A stretch of 64,000 nucleotides of DNA from Collimonas sp. OK307. Its GTDB lineage: Bacteria > Pseudomonadota > Gammaproteobacteria > Burkholderiales > Burkholderiaceae_D. A model generated the notes under the pieces. It ran no database searches. It saw only the letters and a list, made by a program, of their open reading frames with translations, and was not told the origin of the DNA. The stretch lies in NCBI RefSeq assembly GCF_900113705.1, contig NZ_FOQI01000007.1:182534-246533 (forward strand), in the 5' to 3' direction. Shown piece after piece: positions 35,899 to 47,600 of the stretch (position 1 is the stretch's first letter; each line of letters starts with the position of its first letter). A program made the position numbers and the translations under genes.

Positions 35899-37620
35899 TT
35901 ACTTACCGACCCGCTGGTACAGGCGGAACCGCTCATCGCGATCCGACGGCCGGCGGCCGGTCCACAGCAGTTGCCAGTTACCCTTGAATTCGCGCCAGAT
36001 CGCATCGTCGGATTTGACTGAGATGTTGTCTTGATACAGCAGGAAATCGCAATGCGGCTGGCCGTATTCGCCAAACGGGATGCCCCCGAAATAGGCAAAC
36101 GATGCGCGTTGCGCCGGTCCGACGTTGGTATCCACGCATTGTTTGACCGCAGGCAGGTGCTGATCGATCTGCGCAGCCACTCCGGCGTAGCTCTTGCTGT
36201 AATTAATCCACGGCATCCACAAGGTGGTCAGCAACAGCCAGCAGAGAATCACGCCGCCAGACGACAGCACCACGGCGCGCCACAAGACCGCCGGTCGGCG
36301 CGACAGGCGCCAGTTCACCAGCAAAATCCAGAATATCGAGCCGAGCAGGGCGATCACCAGCGCGATCAGATTGAACTCAGGTTTAAAACCTGGCGCCAGT
36401 TTGTAGACATTCTTGGCAATCTGCGCCGGCCAGCCGCTTTCCTTGGCGATCCAGGCCAGCCAGATAAATGCGGCGCAAGCGGTCAGCGTCATCACCGAGA
36501 ACCAGTCTACTGCGTTGATGGCGCCGCGTTTCATGGTCGGCAAGCCGAATGCGGCCAGAATAACCAGCGGCGGCAGCAAGGGCAGTAAAATGCCTTCTTC
36601 AGGATGCGGATTGAGCAACAGCACGATCGTCAGGCTGATGAAAAATGCCAGCGGCAATGCGATATGCAAGGTCGAGCGTTGCTGGCGCCAGGCATATACC
36701 GCCCAGCCGGCGAAAGGCCACGCCGGCCATGCAAACCAGATGCCGTATTTAAAGTAATACGATAGTGCGGTCCAGGTCGGCCAGCTCAGTTGCCGCAGAT
36801 TGAAAATCTCCCAGGCGGCGAAGCGAACCATTGCACCCGGCAATAACGCGCAGCTGGCGACGAACCAGATGGCGGCAACCGCCAATGTGACTGGTAATGT
36901 CATCAGCAGCAAATCCCTGGCGATGGCTTTTTCCCTGATCAATGCCAGTGTCAGCAAGCCGCACAGCAATGCCATCGGGACTAGCCAGCCGCGGGTCAGG
37001 ATCAGCAGGCCGAAGCTGAGGCCGAGCATGGCCGCACTACGCAAGCTGCGTGCATCAAACAGCCGCACCGCAATATAGATGGAAAAAGCCACCAGTGAAA
37101 CTTGCAAATTTTTGGCGGTTGGCTCGTGACTTTGCAATAGCAAGCCGAGACTGCCGAGATAAATAAGGAATGCGCCGTCGGCCAGGGTACGGCCAAAATC
37201 GGTGGGTTCCGGCTGGCCGCCGAATGCCAGTCTGAGCGGTTGCGCTTCGCTACGTCGTCCCAGCAGATAAGTGGCGTACCAGACCGATAGCGAACCGACC
37301 AGGAAAAACCCGACTGCCGGCAACCGGCCTGCGAGCGGATCGCCCAGCAGCCAGCCGAATAACTTGATGCAGATTGCGCCTATCCAGTAAGTCAGCGGGC
37401 TTTCGCCGGGCATGGGCAGGCCGACGATGTTCGGCATCAGCCAGTCGGCGATGCCGCCATGGGACATGGTCCAGGCGATACCGAAGGCGGACGCGTCTTC
37501 ATTTTTCCAAGGATCGCGTCCGATCAGGCCGGGCAAGATATAGAGCAATCCCAGCGCCCACAGGCCCCAGCGTGGCAGTGCGCTGGTGGCGGAGGCGGGA
37601 AGGCGGACGGGCTTCATCAC
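35899..37620 (-). CDS. ArnT-like glycosyltransferase (GT-C fold)
   Basis: 573 residues with about 12 predicted membrane segments. The N-terminus SATSALPRWGLWALGLLYILPGLIGRDPWKNEDASAFGIAW has the Asp/Glu (GRDPWKNEDA) of the first periplasmic loop that is catalytic in ArnT/PMT enzymes. A soluble periplasmic domain follows the last helix (YAGVAAQIDQHLP onwards). ArnT transfers aminoarabinose from undecaprenyl phosphate to lipid A; related enzymes use other lipid-linked sugars. No arn biosynthesis genes are nearby, so the donor is uncertain. It lies outside the right repeat and is presumably core chromosome. Confidence 0.82.
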   Translation of the reverse strand: MMKPVRLPASATSALPRWGLWALGLLYILPGLIGRDPWKNEDASAFGIAWTMSHGGIADWLMPNIVGLPMPGESPLTYWIGAICIKLFGWLLGDPLAGRLPAVGFFLVGSLSVWYATYLLGRRSEAQPLRLAFGGQPEPTDFGRTLADGAFLIYLGSLGLLLQSHEPTAKNLQVSLVAFSIYIAVRLFDARSLRSAAMLGLSFGLLILTRGWLVPMALLCGLLTLALIREKAIARDLLLMTLPVTLAVAAIWFVASCALLPGAMVRFAAWEIFNLRQLSWPTWTALSYYFKYGIWFAWPAWPFAGWAVYAWRQQRSTLHIALPLAFFISLTIVLLLNPHPEEGILLPLLPPLVILAAFGLPTMKRGAINAVDWFSVMTLTACAAFIWLAWIAKESGWPAQIAKNVYKLAPGFKPEFNLIALVIALLGSIFWILLVNWRLSRRPAVLWRAVVLSSGGVILCWLLLTTLWMPWINYSKSYAGVAAQIDQHLPAVKQCVDTNVGPAQRASFAYFGGIPFGEYGQPHCDFLLYQDNISVKSDDAIWREFKGNWQLLWTGRRPSDRDERFRLYQRVGK

Positions 37621-37810
37621 AATGGCGTCTGATCAATGTTGAATTGCTGGGTATTGTGCCGGATAGCGGGTTACTTCGCTATTACTGAGCGTAATTTTTG
37701 TTCTTGATATTCTCAAGGAAATAAGCACTTTTTTACGATTTATCAAAGAGTTGGCTGCAATGCGTTGCAGCACGCGGAATTCCGCTCATGCTTACAAACT
37801 CTGACAAACA

Positions 37811-37837
37811 AAAAAAGGCAGCCGCAGCTGCCTTTTT
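37811..37837 (-). terminator. Rho-independent terminator after rpmE2
   Basis: AAAAAGGCAGC / GCTGCCTTTTT hairpin, symmetric, so usable from both strands; 16 bases after the rpmE2 stop. Confidence 0.8.
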
Positions 37838-37852
37838 AAACATGCGATCGAA

Positions 37853-38122
37853 TTAAGTATTTGCGATCGAAGTCTTGGAACCGACAGTACCGAATTTCTT
37901 ACGGAACTTGTCAACGCGACCGGCGGTGTCGACGATTTTGTGTTGACCGGTGTAGAACGGATGCGATTCCGACGAAACTTCAATCTTCACCAAAGGATAT
38001 TCTTTACCTTCGTGAGTGATGTTTTCGCGAGTCTGGATAGTCGAACGGGTCACGAACTTGAAATCGTTCGAAACGTCGTGAAACAGAACTTCGCGGTAAT
38101 TTGGGTGAATGCCGTCTTTCAT
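37853..38122 (-). CDS. rpmE2: Ribosomal protein bL31, type B
   Basis: 89 residues from the ATG at 38122; [20 protein letters not shown] is the conserved start. The type-B form lacks the zinc-binding Cys residues of type A and has the extension [26 protein letters not shown]. It is a component of the 50S central protuberance and intersubunit bridge. It lies downstream of rho in the order seen in many Burkholderiales, but here an MFS gene is placed between them. Confidence 0.95.
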   Translation of the reverse strand: MKDGIHPNYREVLFHDVSNDFKFVTRSTIQTRENITHEGKEYPLVKIEVSSESHPFYTGQHKIVDTAGRVDKFRKKFGTVGSKTSIANT

Positions 38123-38366
38123 AATTGCCTCTATTGAGTGGTAGCCAATCAATCACTTCGTCGGTCGTCTTGCTTCTTGACCCGATTGTCGATCACTTGC
38201 CGGGGGTGGAAAACCGCGAATTATACAATAAAACCCGGTAAATCCGGTTGCGAAATGGAAAAAACGAATGAAATCAGTGCCTTGGGGAATATCAGGACTG
38301 ATTTCTATATTGTTTTTTTGATAGCGGCCTGGGCAAGTAGCGGATTCACCCGGGCTGGGGCTGGTT

Positions 38367-39653
38367 CTATGCAGGCACCATCTTTTGATTGCCGCTTTTG
38401 CGGTACAAATATAGTGTTGCAATTAAGCCACATATTGCTGCGGCAGTCATCCACATGCCAGGTGCGCCCTTATCGCCAGTGTACTCAATCAGGCCGGTTG
38501 CGATGGCCGGGGTAAAGCCGCCAAAAATGGCCGTTGCCAGGCTGTAGGCCAGGGAAAAGCCCGCAGTGCGCACTTCGACCGGCATGACCTCGGTCAGGGC
38601 CACCACCATGGCGCCGTTATAACTGGCGTACAGGAATGACAACCAGAGTTCGACCATCAGCATCTTCTGGAAGGTCGGGTCGGCCACCAGCCACGACAAG
38701 GCCGGATAAGAAGTCAGGATGGTGAGTATGGTAAATGTCAGCAGCAGCGGCTTGCGGCCGATGCGGTCGGACAGGGCGCCCATCACCGGCAGCCAGATGA
38801 AATTCGAAACGCCGACACAGAAGGTGACCACCAGCGCATCGATGGTGGTGAGTTTCAATACGCTCTTGCCGAAAGTCGGCGTGTAGACGGTGATCAGGTA
38901 GAACGACACGGTAGTCATCGATACCAGCATCATGCCGGCAACCACCAGGCCCCAGTTATCCACCATGGAGCGCAGGATTTCGCGCACTGCCGGTTTGTGC
39001 TTACGGGCCATGAACTCCTCGGTTTCCTGCAGGGAGCGGCGAATCATGAACAGCACCGGCACAATCATGCAGCCGACAAAGAACGGCACGCGCCAGCCCC
39101 AGTCAGCGATTTGCGCGGGCTGCAGCCACACTTGCAAGCCGAAACCGAGTGCCGCGGCGACGATGATGGCGACTTGCTGGCTGGCGGATTGCCAGCTGAC
39201 GTAGAAGCCTTTGTTGCCCGGCGTTGCCATTTCTGACAAATAGACCGAGACGCCGCCCAGTTCAACCCCTGCCGAGAATCCTTGCAGCAAGCGGCCGATC
39301 AATACCAGCAGCGGCGCTGCATAGCCGATGGTGGCGTAACCCGGCACGAAGGCAATCAGCATGGTACCGACCGCCATCAGCGCCAGGGTGGTGATCAGGC
39401 CCTTGCGTCGGCCGACCCGGTCGACATAGGCGCCGAGGATGATGGCGCCAAGGGGACGCATCAGGAAGCCCGCACCGAAAGTCATGAACGTCAGCATCAG
39501 CGAAGCAAATTCATCGCCGGCCGGGAAAAACGTTTTTGAAATGTAGGTTGCGTAAAAGCCGAACAGGAAGAAATCGAACATTTCCATGAAGTTACCGCTG
39601 GTAACCCGCAGGACGGTGCTGAATTTCGATGGACTGGATTTAGTCGTCGCCAT
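38367..39653 (-). CDS. MFS transporter, metabolite:H+ symporter family (CitA-like)
   Basis: 428 residues, 12 predicted helices. The N-terminus [28 protein letters not shown] and the loop [10 protein letters not shown] are characteristic of MHS-family citrate or organic-acid symporters; [11 protein letters not shown] repeats the motif in the second half. It imports citrate or a related di/tricarboxylate with protons. It is inserted between rpmE2 and rho with no obvious partner regulator. Confidence 0.88.
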   Translation of the reverse strand: MATTKSSPSKFSTVLRVTSGNFMEMFDFFLFGFYATYISKTFFPAGDEFASLMLTFMTFGAGFLMRPLGAIILGAYVDRVGRRKGLITTLALMAVGTMLIAFVPGYATIGYAAPLLVLIGRLLQGFSAGVELGGVSVYLSEMATPGNKGFYVSWQSASQQVAIIVAAALGFGLQVWLQPAQIADWGWRVPFFVGCMIVPVLFMIRRSLQETEEFMARKHKPAVREILRSMVDNWGLVVAGMMLVSMTTVSFYLITVYTPTFGKSVLKLTTIDALVVTFCVGVSNFIWLPVMGALSDRIGRKPLLLTFTILTILTSYPALSWLVADPTFQKMLMVELWLSFLYASYNGAMVVALTEVMPVEVRTAGFSLAYSLATAIFGGFTPAIATGLIEYTGDKGAPGMWMTAAAICGLIATLYLYRKSGNQKMVPA

Positions 39654-39840
39654 GGTGTGTTGTCGTGAAAATTTTAGGTTCGGAAGAATAGCATTTAACA
39701 GGTGAGCTTGTTCAGTCTATACCTTATCGGTCGGCCGTCAAATCCTGCTGTAAATCAGGGTTGTCTCCGGCCGGGTTTGCACTGCTGCAAAGGTGCTCAT
39801 GCGTTTTTTGCCTATATGCCGCCGCAAATACCTGCAAAAA

Positions 39841-39877
39841 AAAAGTCTGACGTGCTTGCGCAGGTCAGACTTTTTTT
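39841..39877 (-). terminator. Rho-independent terminator after rho
   Basis: AAAAGTCTGAC / GTCAGACTTTT hairpin with a continuing T-run on the plus strand and an A-run on the left (T-run on the minus strand), about 55 bases after the rho stop; bidirectional, so it also insulates the MFS promoter. Confidence 0.75.
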
Positions 39878-39932
39878 GTTTTCGATCGAGGTAGATTTCA
39901 ACCGAAACGGGCCAGGCCGGGGTCGAGGTCGA

Positions 39933-41195
39933 TTAGCCGCCGCGTCGCATCATGTCGAAGAACTCGGCGTTATTCTTGGTCGATTTCATCTTGTCGAGGA
40001 TGAACTCCATCGCTTCGATCTCATCCATGCTGTACAGCAGCTTGCGCAGCACCCAGATTTTTTGCAGCTGGTCAGGCTTGATCAGCAATTCTTCGCGGCG
40101 GGTGCCGGATTTGTTCAGGTTGATCGACGGATAAACGCGCTTCTCGGCGAGGCGGCGTTCCAGATGCACTTCCATGTTGCCGGTACCCTTGAATTCTTCG
40201 TAGATCACGTCATCCATGCGGCTGCCTGTTTCGATCAGGGCGGTAGCGATGATGGTCAGCGAACCGCCTTCTTCGATGTTACGGGCAGCGCCGAAGAAAC
40301 GTTTCGGACGTTGCAGCGCGTTAGCGTCGACACCACCGGTCAGGACCTTGCCGGAAGCAGGGATCACGGTGTTATAGGCACGTGCCAGGCGGGTGATCGA
40401 ATCCAGCAGGATCACTACGTCTTTTTTCATTTCGACCAGGCGCTTGGCTTTTTCCAGCACCATTTCGGCGACTTGCACGTGACGTGTGGCCGGTTCGTCG
40501 AAAGTGGATGCAACCACTTCGCCGCGCACCGAGCGCTGCATTTCTGTCACTTCTTCCGGACGTTCGTCAATCAGCAGGACGATCATCACGGTGTCGGGAT
40601 GGTTAGTCGTGATGGCATGCGCAATGTGTTGCAGCATGACCGATTTACCCGACTTTGGCGATGCCACCAGCAGGCCGCGCTGGCCTTTGCCGATAGGCGC
40701 GATCATGTCGATGATACGGCCGGTGATGTTTTCTTCGCCGCGCATGTCGCGTTCCAGCGGCAGCGGTTTGTTCGGGTGCAGTGGCGTCAGGTTTTCAAAC
40801 AGGATGCGGTGTTTCGACGCTTCCGGCGATTCGCCGTTGACCTTGTCGACCTTGACCAGTGCGAAATAGCGTTCGCCGTCTTTCGGCGTACGCACTTCAC
40901 CTTCGATCGAATCGCCGGTGTGCAGGTTGAAACGGCGGATTTGCGAAGGTGAAATATAAATGTCGTCGGTAGACGCCATGTAGCTGGCGTCGGGCGAGCG
41001 CAGGAAGCCAAAGCCGTCAGGCAGGACTTCGAGGGCGCCATCGCCAAAAATCTGTTCTCCTGATTTCGCGCGCTTTTTCAGGATCGCGAACATCAGCTCT
41101 TGTTTGCGCAAACGCGCTGCGTTATCGATGTCCAGGCCGATTGCCATTTCTAGCAGGGCGGAGACGTGTAACGCCTTTAATTCAGATAAATGCAT
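39933..41195 (-). CDS. rho: Transcription termination factor Rho
   Basis: 420 residues from the ATG at 41195 ([21 protein letters not shown]). N-terminal Rho domain and OSB RNA-binding fold ([30 protein letters not shown]), Walker [11 protein letters not shown], Walker [19 protein letters not shown]-loop motifs, and the C-terminal [20 protein letters not shown] hexameric RNA helicase that ends transcription. Downstream of trxA on the same strand, the common betaproteobacterial order. Confidence 0.98.
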   Translation of the reverse strand: MHLSELKALHVSALLEMAIGLDIDNAARLRKQELMFAILKKRAKSGEQIFGDGALEVLPDGFGFLRSPDASYMASTDDIYISPSQIRRFNLHTGDSIEGEVRTPKDGERYFALVKVDKVNGESPEASKHRILFENLTPLHPNKPLPLERDMRGEENITGRIIDMIAPIGKGQRGLLVASPKSGKSVMLQHIAHAITTNHPDTVMIVLLIDERPEEVTEMQRSVRGEVVASTFDEPATRHVQVAEMVLEKAKRLVEMKKDVVILLDSITRLARAYNTVIPASGKVLTGGVDANALQRPKRFFGAARNIEEGGSLTIIATALIETGSRMDDVIYEEFKGTGNMEVHLERRLAEKRVYPSINLNKSGTRREELLIKPDQLQKIWVLRKLLYSMDEIEAMEFILDKMKSTKNNAEFFDMMRRGG

Positions 41196-41300
41196 AGGTA
41201 TGAGTGTCCCGGGATGGGAAGTATTGGGTGGGGGAGGGAACTGCGTGGTGTCGTTAGTAAAACACAAGCGGCGATGCGGGCGCACCGCCGCGGTTGTTAT

Positions 41301-41627
41301 TTATAGGTTCGAATCAATGAATGCAGTGAGTTGGCCTTTGGCCAGCGCGCCGACTTTTTGTGCCGCAGGAACGCCGTTCTTGAACAGGATCAAGGTCGGA
41401 ATGCCACGGATGCCATGCTTGGCAGGCACTGCCTGGTTGGCATCAACGTCCAGCTTGACGATTTGCAGCTTGTCGCCGTATTCCTTGGCGACTTCTTCCA
41501 GGATCGGGGCAATCATCTTGCAAGGACCGCACCACTCAGCCCAGAAATCGACCAGGACCGGTTTGTCTGATTTAAGTACATCTGCTTCAAAGGATGCGTC
41601 GGAAGTATGTTTAATGTGTTCGCTCAT
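41301..41627 (-). CDS. trxA: Thioredoxin
   Basis: 108 residues from the ATG at 41627 ([18 protein letters not shown]). Active site WCGPCK with Cys33/Cys36, cis-Pro in RGIPTLILF. Standard cytoplasmic disulfide reductant. 105 bp upstream of rho. Confidence 0.98.
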   Translation of the reverse strand: MSEHIKHTSDASFEADVLKSDKPVLVDFWAEWCGPCKMIAPILEEVAKEYGDKLQIVKLDVDANQAVPAKHGIRGIPTLILFKNGVPAAQKVGALAKGQLTAFIDSNL

Positions 41628-41952
41628 GGTTTCCTCAGTGTGAGGGAAAAAAGAATCAATGTGTGCCAAGACTACTTACCATTCCTGCTTGGTGGTTGCC
41701 ATCGGCGTTCCCTATTCTATTTAATAAGTGGGGATGCCGTGCGCGAATTCAAGTTTTTGTGGGTGTGGTAAGAGGTGTTGCGGCGGGATATTCACTAAAT
41801 AATAACCGATTTTGATAAAAAGTGTGGGCGATGTAATTATTTCGAGCTTATTTTTTCAAGGCCTCGCATAAAATGAGGGCTAATTGTTGCAAAAATGCGA
41901 GCGCCGTTGTTCTCGTAGCAGAGCGGCCGGTCCCGTCCATCCAGTGAGCCAC

Positions 41953-44688
41953 ATGCCCCTAGAATCCATAAAACTTGTGCCATCTGCCAACTTCTGGCCG
42001 GCTGCGGCACGTGCATTGCTGGCGGCCTGCCGCGAGGACAGCGGCGATAGCGGCCAGCGCGATTTCGCCCGCTGGCGTGTGGTGCTGCCGACTTTCGCAC
42101 ATGCGCAACCGTTGAAAGCGGCGATCGCTGCGGAATTAGGCGGGACTTTCGTGCCGCCGCAATTCTTTACGCTGTCAGGCTGGTTGATGACGCTACCCCC
42201 GCTGCCCAATGTACTGCCCGCCAGCGAACGGCTGATGCGTTTGTATGCCGAGTTGCGCCAGCACGGCTGGCTGAAAAAATTATTCACCGCGCGTCGCAAT
42301 ACCGATCTGCTGCCGCTGGCACAAACGCTGTTAGCGCTATCAGATGAGCTGACACAGGCTTTGTTGCCCGGATTGCACGCCGATGCTGCCAGCGATCCGG
42401 AGCAGCGCTGGCAGAACGCGCTGGAACAATTGTCACCGGATGCGCGCAAATTATTGTCGGACGAGACGCAGCTGGTGTGGTCGATCTGGAAAAGCCAGCT
42501 GGATGCCGACGATGCGATAGCGGCACGCTTCGCGCAAATGCTGCAAATAGCGGAAAGCGCCAGCCAGCCGCTGATCTGGATCAGTTCGGTGGCGCCGGAG
42601 CCGTTGGAGCAAACTTTTCTCGACGCCTATGCCATGCGTCAACGGGTGGTGACGATGACGCTGGACTGGCGTGCGCAGGCAATACTGCCGACTTACACAG
42701 TGGCGTGGCCGGAGATGGTGGAAGTCGCAACCAATGAAGAACGCGGCGCTATCGCAGCCAGCGATCACGCGTTGCCGGCCGAGTTGCAATTGTGTGCTGC
42801 CGCTAGCGTCGAAGACGAAGCAGTGCAAGGTGCGCAAATGGTGATCGACTGGCTGCAGTCAGGCAAAACCAGTCTGGCGATTGTGGCGCAGGACCGGGTA
42901 GTGGCCCGGCGGATTCGCGCCTTGCTGGAACGTGCGCAGATTCATGTGGCCGATGAAACCGGCTGGAAGTTGTCGACCACGCGCGCTGCTTCCGCCATTG
43001 CCGCCTGGTTCGACGTCGTCGCTGCGCGCGGCGAAACCACTGCCTTGCTGGATTTGCTGAAGTCGCCGTTTGTATTGAACGAAGCGCCCAGGGATTTGTT
43101 GCATGAGGCGCAGGACAGCGTCGCCAACAAGTCGGCGCTGGTGATGAAAATAGAATTGCTGCTGCGGCGCGCCAACGTGCTCGGTGAATGGCGCACGGTG
43201 ATCAATGCGCTGAATGCGGCGCCAACGGAGCAAAAGACGGTAGCCTTGCTGGCGCAGCAGGCGGCATTGTTCAGCGGCCGCAAGAATTTGCGTGACTGGA
43301 TTGCTACCACTACCTCGGCATTGGACAGCTTGGGCATCGCATCGGCTCTCAGCGCGGATTCGGCCGGCCAGCAGATCTTGCAGCTGTTGCAGAATATTGC
43401 GCCACCGGCGAATGATTTTTCTGCACTGTTCTCTTTTCCGGAATGGCGCGCACTGGTCAATCTGCAGCTCGACGACACCAGTTTCATCAGCGCCATCAAT
43501 GACCGCCGGGTAGTGATGCTGCCGCTGAATGGCGCTCGCTTGCGCTCGTTCGATGCGGTGCTGATGGTTGGCGCCGACGCCGATCACCTGCCATCGCAAC
43601 CGCAAGAGACGCTGTTCTTTGCCAATACCGTCAGGCGTGAGCTGGGCCTGGCGACACGCGAGAGTCGGCAGCGCCAGCAATTGCGCGACGTGGTCGAACT
43701 GCTGGCGATGAATCCGCAGGTAGTGTTGTCCTGGCAGGCGCATAAAGATGGCGAGCCGAATCCGGTCAGTCCCTGGATCCAGCGCCTGCAACTCACATTG
43801 GCGCGTAATGCCGCGCCCGCACTGACTGAAAAGCGGGCGGAGATTGCCGCGCAAAGCTTGCAGGCGACGCCGTCAATCATGCCCAGGCCTGCAGCGCCGC
43901 AGCTGACGCCAAGTCGTCTGTCTGCCAGTGCTTACAACAGTTTTATCCAGTGTCCGTATCAATTTTTTGCCCGGCGCATGTTGGGTCTGGCATCGCTGGA
44001 TGAGCTGTCCGATCTGCCGGAAAAGCGTGACTACGGCGGCTGGCTGCATGAAATCCTGGAAACCTATCACGAAACCCTGCGTGATCAGCCATGTCCTGCA
44101 GATCGGCGCGAAGCGTTGCTGGTGGATATCTCAAAAAAATTATTCGACGAAGTCATCGCCAAAAATGCCGCAGCCCTGGGTTACTACTCGCGCTGGCAAA
44201 AAGTCATTTCGGCTTATGTCATCTGGGCCAATGAGCACGAAGCCAAAGGCTGGAGTTTTGTGTTTGGCGAACAGGCATATGAAAAGCCGATGCCGCTGGC
44301 AGACCGCGATTTGACCCTGCATGGCCGGATTGACCGGATCGACGAGAACGATGCCGGTGAACGCGCGGTACTGGATTACAAGACCAACAACCTGCTCGTG
44401 CTGAATAGGAAACTGAAAGACCATGAAGATCATCAACTGGCGTTCTACGGTTTGCTGTCGGACCGACCGGTTGCGGCGGCGCACTACGTCGCGCTGGAAA
44501 CTACCAAAGACAAGGTCGGCGATGTGAGCGCACCTGATTATGACGAAGCGCAGCGCGCTTTGGCCGCACAGATTACGATCAATGTGGAAGCGATTGCGCA
44601 CGGCGTCGGCCTGCCTGCCAATGGTGTCGCATCGGTATGCCAGTATTGCGATGTACGCGGCCTGTGTCGCAAGGGAGCGTGGGAATGA
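41953..44688 (+). CDS. AddB-like PD-(D/E)XK exonuclease/helicase-fold subunit
   Basis: 911 residues from the ATG at 41953 (MPLESIKLVPSANFWPAAARAL); an earlier TTG at 41884 is weaker. The first half is a degenerate superfamily-I helicase fold (no intact Walker A). The C-terminal ~270 residues are the nuclease: RLSASAYNSFIQCPYQFF, the DGRIDRIDE-like HGRIDRIDEND, AVLDYKTNN with catalytic Asp/Lys, and CQYCDVRGLCRKG. The four Cys (FIQCPYQFF plus the last three) likely ligate a 4Fe-4S cluster as in AddB. It works with the next gene in double-strand break resection at Chi-like sites. An ATGA overlap couples them. Confidence 0.88.
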   Translation: MPLESIKLVPSANFWPAAARALLAACREDSGDSGQRDFARWRVVLPTFAHAQPLKAAIAAELGGTFVPPQFFTLSGWLMTLPPLPNVLPASERLMRLYAELRQHGWLKKLFTARRNTDLLPLAQTLLALSDELTQALLPGLHADAASDPEQRWQNALEQLSPDARKLLSDETQLVWSIWKSQLDADDAIAARFAQMLQIAESASQPLIWISSVAPEPLEQTFLDAYAMRQRVVTMTLDWRAQAILPTYTVAWPEMVEVATNEERGAIAASDHALPAELQLCAAASVEDEAVQGAQMVIDWLQSGKTSLAIVAQDRVVARRIRALLERAQIHVADETGWKLSTTRAASAIAAWFDVVAARGETTALLDLLKSPFVLNEAPRDLLHEAQDSVANKSALVMKIELLLRRANVLGEWRTVINALNAAPTEQKTVALLAQQAALFSGRKNLRDWIATTTSALDSLGIASALSADSAGQQILQLLQNIAPPANDFSALFSFPEWRALVNLQLDDTSFISAINDRRVVMLPLNGARLRSFDAVLMVGADADHLPSQPQETLFFANTVRRELGLATRESRQRQQLRDVVELLAMNPQVVLSWQAHKDGEPNPVSPWIQRLQLTLARNAAPALTEKRAEIAAQSLQATPSIMPRPAAPQLTPSRLSASAYNSFIQCPYQFFARRMLGLASLDELSDLPEKRDYGGWLHEILETYHETLRDQPCPADRREALLVDISKKLFDEVIAKNAAALGYYSRWQKVISAYVIWANEHEAKGWSFVFGEQAYEKPMPLADRDLTLHGRIDRIDENDAGERAVLDYKTNNLLVLNRKLKDHEDHQLAFYGLLSDRPVAAAHYVALETTKDKVGDVSAPDYDEAQRALAAQITINVEAIAHGVGLPANGVASVCQYCDVRGLCRKGAWE

Positions 44689-47600
44689 CCGAGCCGGTGC
44701 ACATCGCGCTACCGAGCGCTTATCGGATGAATGGCGAAGTGGTCGACGCCCAGAGCTTTACCAATGCCGCCTGCGATCCGCAACACTCTGTGGTGGTGGA
44801 GGCGTGCGCCGGCAGCGGTAAAACCTGGTTGCTGGTGGCGCGCATGCTGCGCCTGTTGCTGGCCGGCGCCGCACCGTCCGAACTGCTGGCGATTACCTTT
44901 ACCCGCAAGGCCGCGCAGGAAATGCGCGAACGATTGTTGGAACTGTTGCATGATCTGGCCCTGCAGCCGGATGCCAAAGTGCGCAACTTGCTGTTGGAGC
45001 GCGGTATCGAGCCACAAGCCTTGACGCAGGTATTGCCTGCCGCACGCAATCTGTACGAGCGCGTGCTGGCTAGCCCGCAGAGTTTATCTATCGATACGTT
45101 CCATAGCTGGTTTGCACGCCTGCTGAAAATTGCGCCGCTGGCTTCGGGTGTGCCGCACGGCTACGTGTTGATAGAGAAAACTGGCGAGTTGCAGTCCGAC
45201 GCCTATCTGCGTTTCATGCAATCGCTGAATGATGAAGAGAATAGCCAGGTCAAGCGGGATTTGCTGACGCTGTATCAGCTGGTCGGTGATTTCAGTACAA
45301 GAAAACTGTTGAACGCTTTCATCGATAAGCGCGCCGAATGGTGGGCGGTGATACAGCAGGGCGTGGATGCGCCGATGGAATGGCTGCGCGAGATGTGCGG
45401 TGAAGATGCGGAAGTCGACGCCCGTCTGTCCTTGTGGGACGACGAGAAATTATCATCTCAAATGAAGCAGATTGCCTGGTTACTTGGACAGGGTTCGGCG
45501 ACCAACCAGAAACGTGCGACCGCTATTGAAATGGCGCTATCCGCGGGCGCGGCAGTAGTCAATTTCGATGCGCTCTGTAGTCAGTTCTTCGATGACGCAG
45601 GCAAGCCGCGGAGTAACGGCAAAACCAAGGATTTTCTGAAGGCGCTGGAAAACAGCTTGGGCGGCAACGCCCTCGACGCCTTCGAAGCTGAATTTTTTGC
45701 GACCGGAGAAGCGCTTAAGTTACTGCGCAAGCGCAGTTACGAACGTACCGTACTCAGTTTGAACCAGCATCTGTTCAGTGTCGGCAATGCCTATCTGGAA
45801 TGCTATCAGGCGCTCAAGGCAGAGCAGCGTGTGTTCGATTTCGCCGACCTGGAATGGCAAGCCTACCGCTTGCTGACCAATCCGGAAAGTGCGGCCTATC
45901 TGCAAAGCCGACTCGACAGCCGCTACAAGCATATCCTGCTGGACGAGTTTCAAGATACCAATCCGCTGCAATGGAGCATCGTGCGCGCCTGGTTGAGCGC
46001 CTATGGTGAAGATGCCGGCCAGCCGAGCGTGTTTGTGGTCGGCGATCCGAAACAATCGATCTATCGTTTCCGCCGCGCCGAGCCACGCGTGTTCGAAGCC
46101 GCGCGTCAGTTATTACAAGAACAAGGCGCCACAGTGTTGCAAGCCAACCAGACCAGGCGCAACGCCAGCGCGATTGTCGACGTGTTGAACGCCAGCTTCC
46201 GCGCCAATCCCCTGTTCTCAGCACAAACCACGTTGGGCGAAGTCGGCGGCGATGTGTGGCGTTTGCCGTTGATCCGGCAAGCCGGCGATGAGGCAGAGGA
46301 AGCGCCGCAGGGCCTGCGTAATCCATTGACGATCGCACGCGAAGAATCGGAAGATGCGCGCCGCCGCGACGAGGGCAGGCAACTGACGCAAGCGTTATGG
46401 CGAGCCAGGCAAGAGCTGACAGTGCGTCAGGAACAGGGCAGCCGCACAATACAGTGGTCGGATGTGATGTTGCTGGTTAAGAAACGCAGTCATCTCGGCG
46501 CTTACGAAAGCGCGCTGCGCGAAGCCGGCATACCGTTCATGTCCGACAAACGCGGCGGCCTGCTGGAGTCGCTGGAAATCTCCGATCTGATTGCTCTGCT
46601 GACTTTCCTGATCACGCCTGACGATGCGCGGGCACTGGGCCACGTGTTGAAATCGCCGATCTTTGGCGCCAGCGATGATGATCTGATCGCCCTGGCGCAA
46701 CGCACCGAACGTGGCTGGTGGGCGCGCCTGCGGGCTGCTGCGTCGGCGGACGACGCTACGCCGGCGTTGCAACGCGCCAGTGCTTTGCTGGAAGAATGGC
46801 TGCAGGCGGCGCCACGTTTGCCGGTGCACGATCTGCTCGATGTGATTCTGCATCGAGGCCAATTGCTGGCCCGCTATGCGCAAGCCGCAACGCCTTTGTC
46901 GCGTAGCCAGGCCATCGGCAACATCGAAACCTTCGTCGAACTTGCCTTGAACATGGACGCAGGCCGCTATCCCAGCTTGCCGAAATTTATCGATGCCTTG
47001 CGCAGCTTGCAAAATGCCGCCGGCGGCGATGCACCTGACGAAGCCAGTATCGATGCCGCCACCGACGCGGTACGGATCCTGACGGTGCACAGCGCCAAGG
47101 GCCTGGAAGCACCGATAGTGGTGCTGCTGGATGCCAACCACAGCAAACCTGCCCGCGACGACTATGGCATCCTGTGCGACTGGCCGCAAGACGCGGAAGC
47201 ACCGCAGCACTTTTCCGCGTTCGGCAGCAGCGCCGAACGTGGCGCTGCGCGCGATCCTTTGTTTGCGGCGGAAGAAGGTTTCAAGACGCAGGAAGACTGG
47301 AACCTGTTGTACGTCGCCACTACCCGCGCCAAGCAGTTGCTGATCATTAGCGGCGTCGCCGGCAGAAGCGGCGGCGTGACGGATGACAGTTGGTATGCGC
47401 GGCTCGAACATGTGCCTGAAGCCAGTTTCGATGCAGTCGCAGAAGCTGCTGCAGTCGTTGATGGCGCACAAAGATTTGAGCAGGAAATATTCGATCCTCC
47501 GCAAATGCCGCCGCCGGTGGTAGCGGCCGCTGCAACATTTGATAACCAGGCGATAGCTGAAGGCATCGCGCTGCACGGTTTGCTGGAACGCGTCACCCAG

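Noticed and set aside
39702-40952. 416-codon open frame on the plus strand opposite rho
   Set aside because: It is antisense to the clearly coding rho gene, His/Phe-rich, with no family resemblance or ribosome site.
42859-43854. 331-codon minus-strand frame opposite the AddB-like gene
   Set aside because: Arg/Gln-rich antisense frame of a strongly conserved gene; no recognisable motif.
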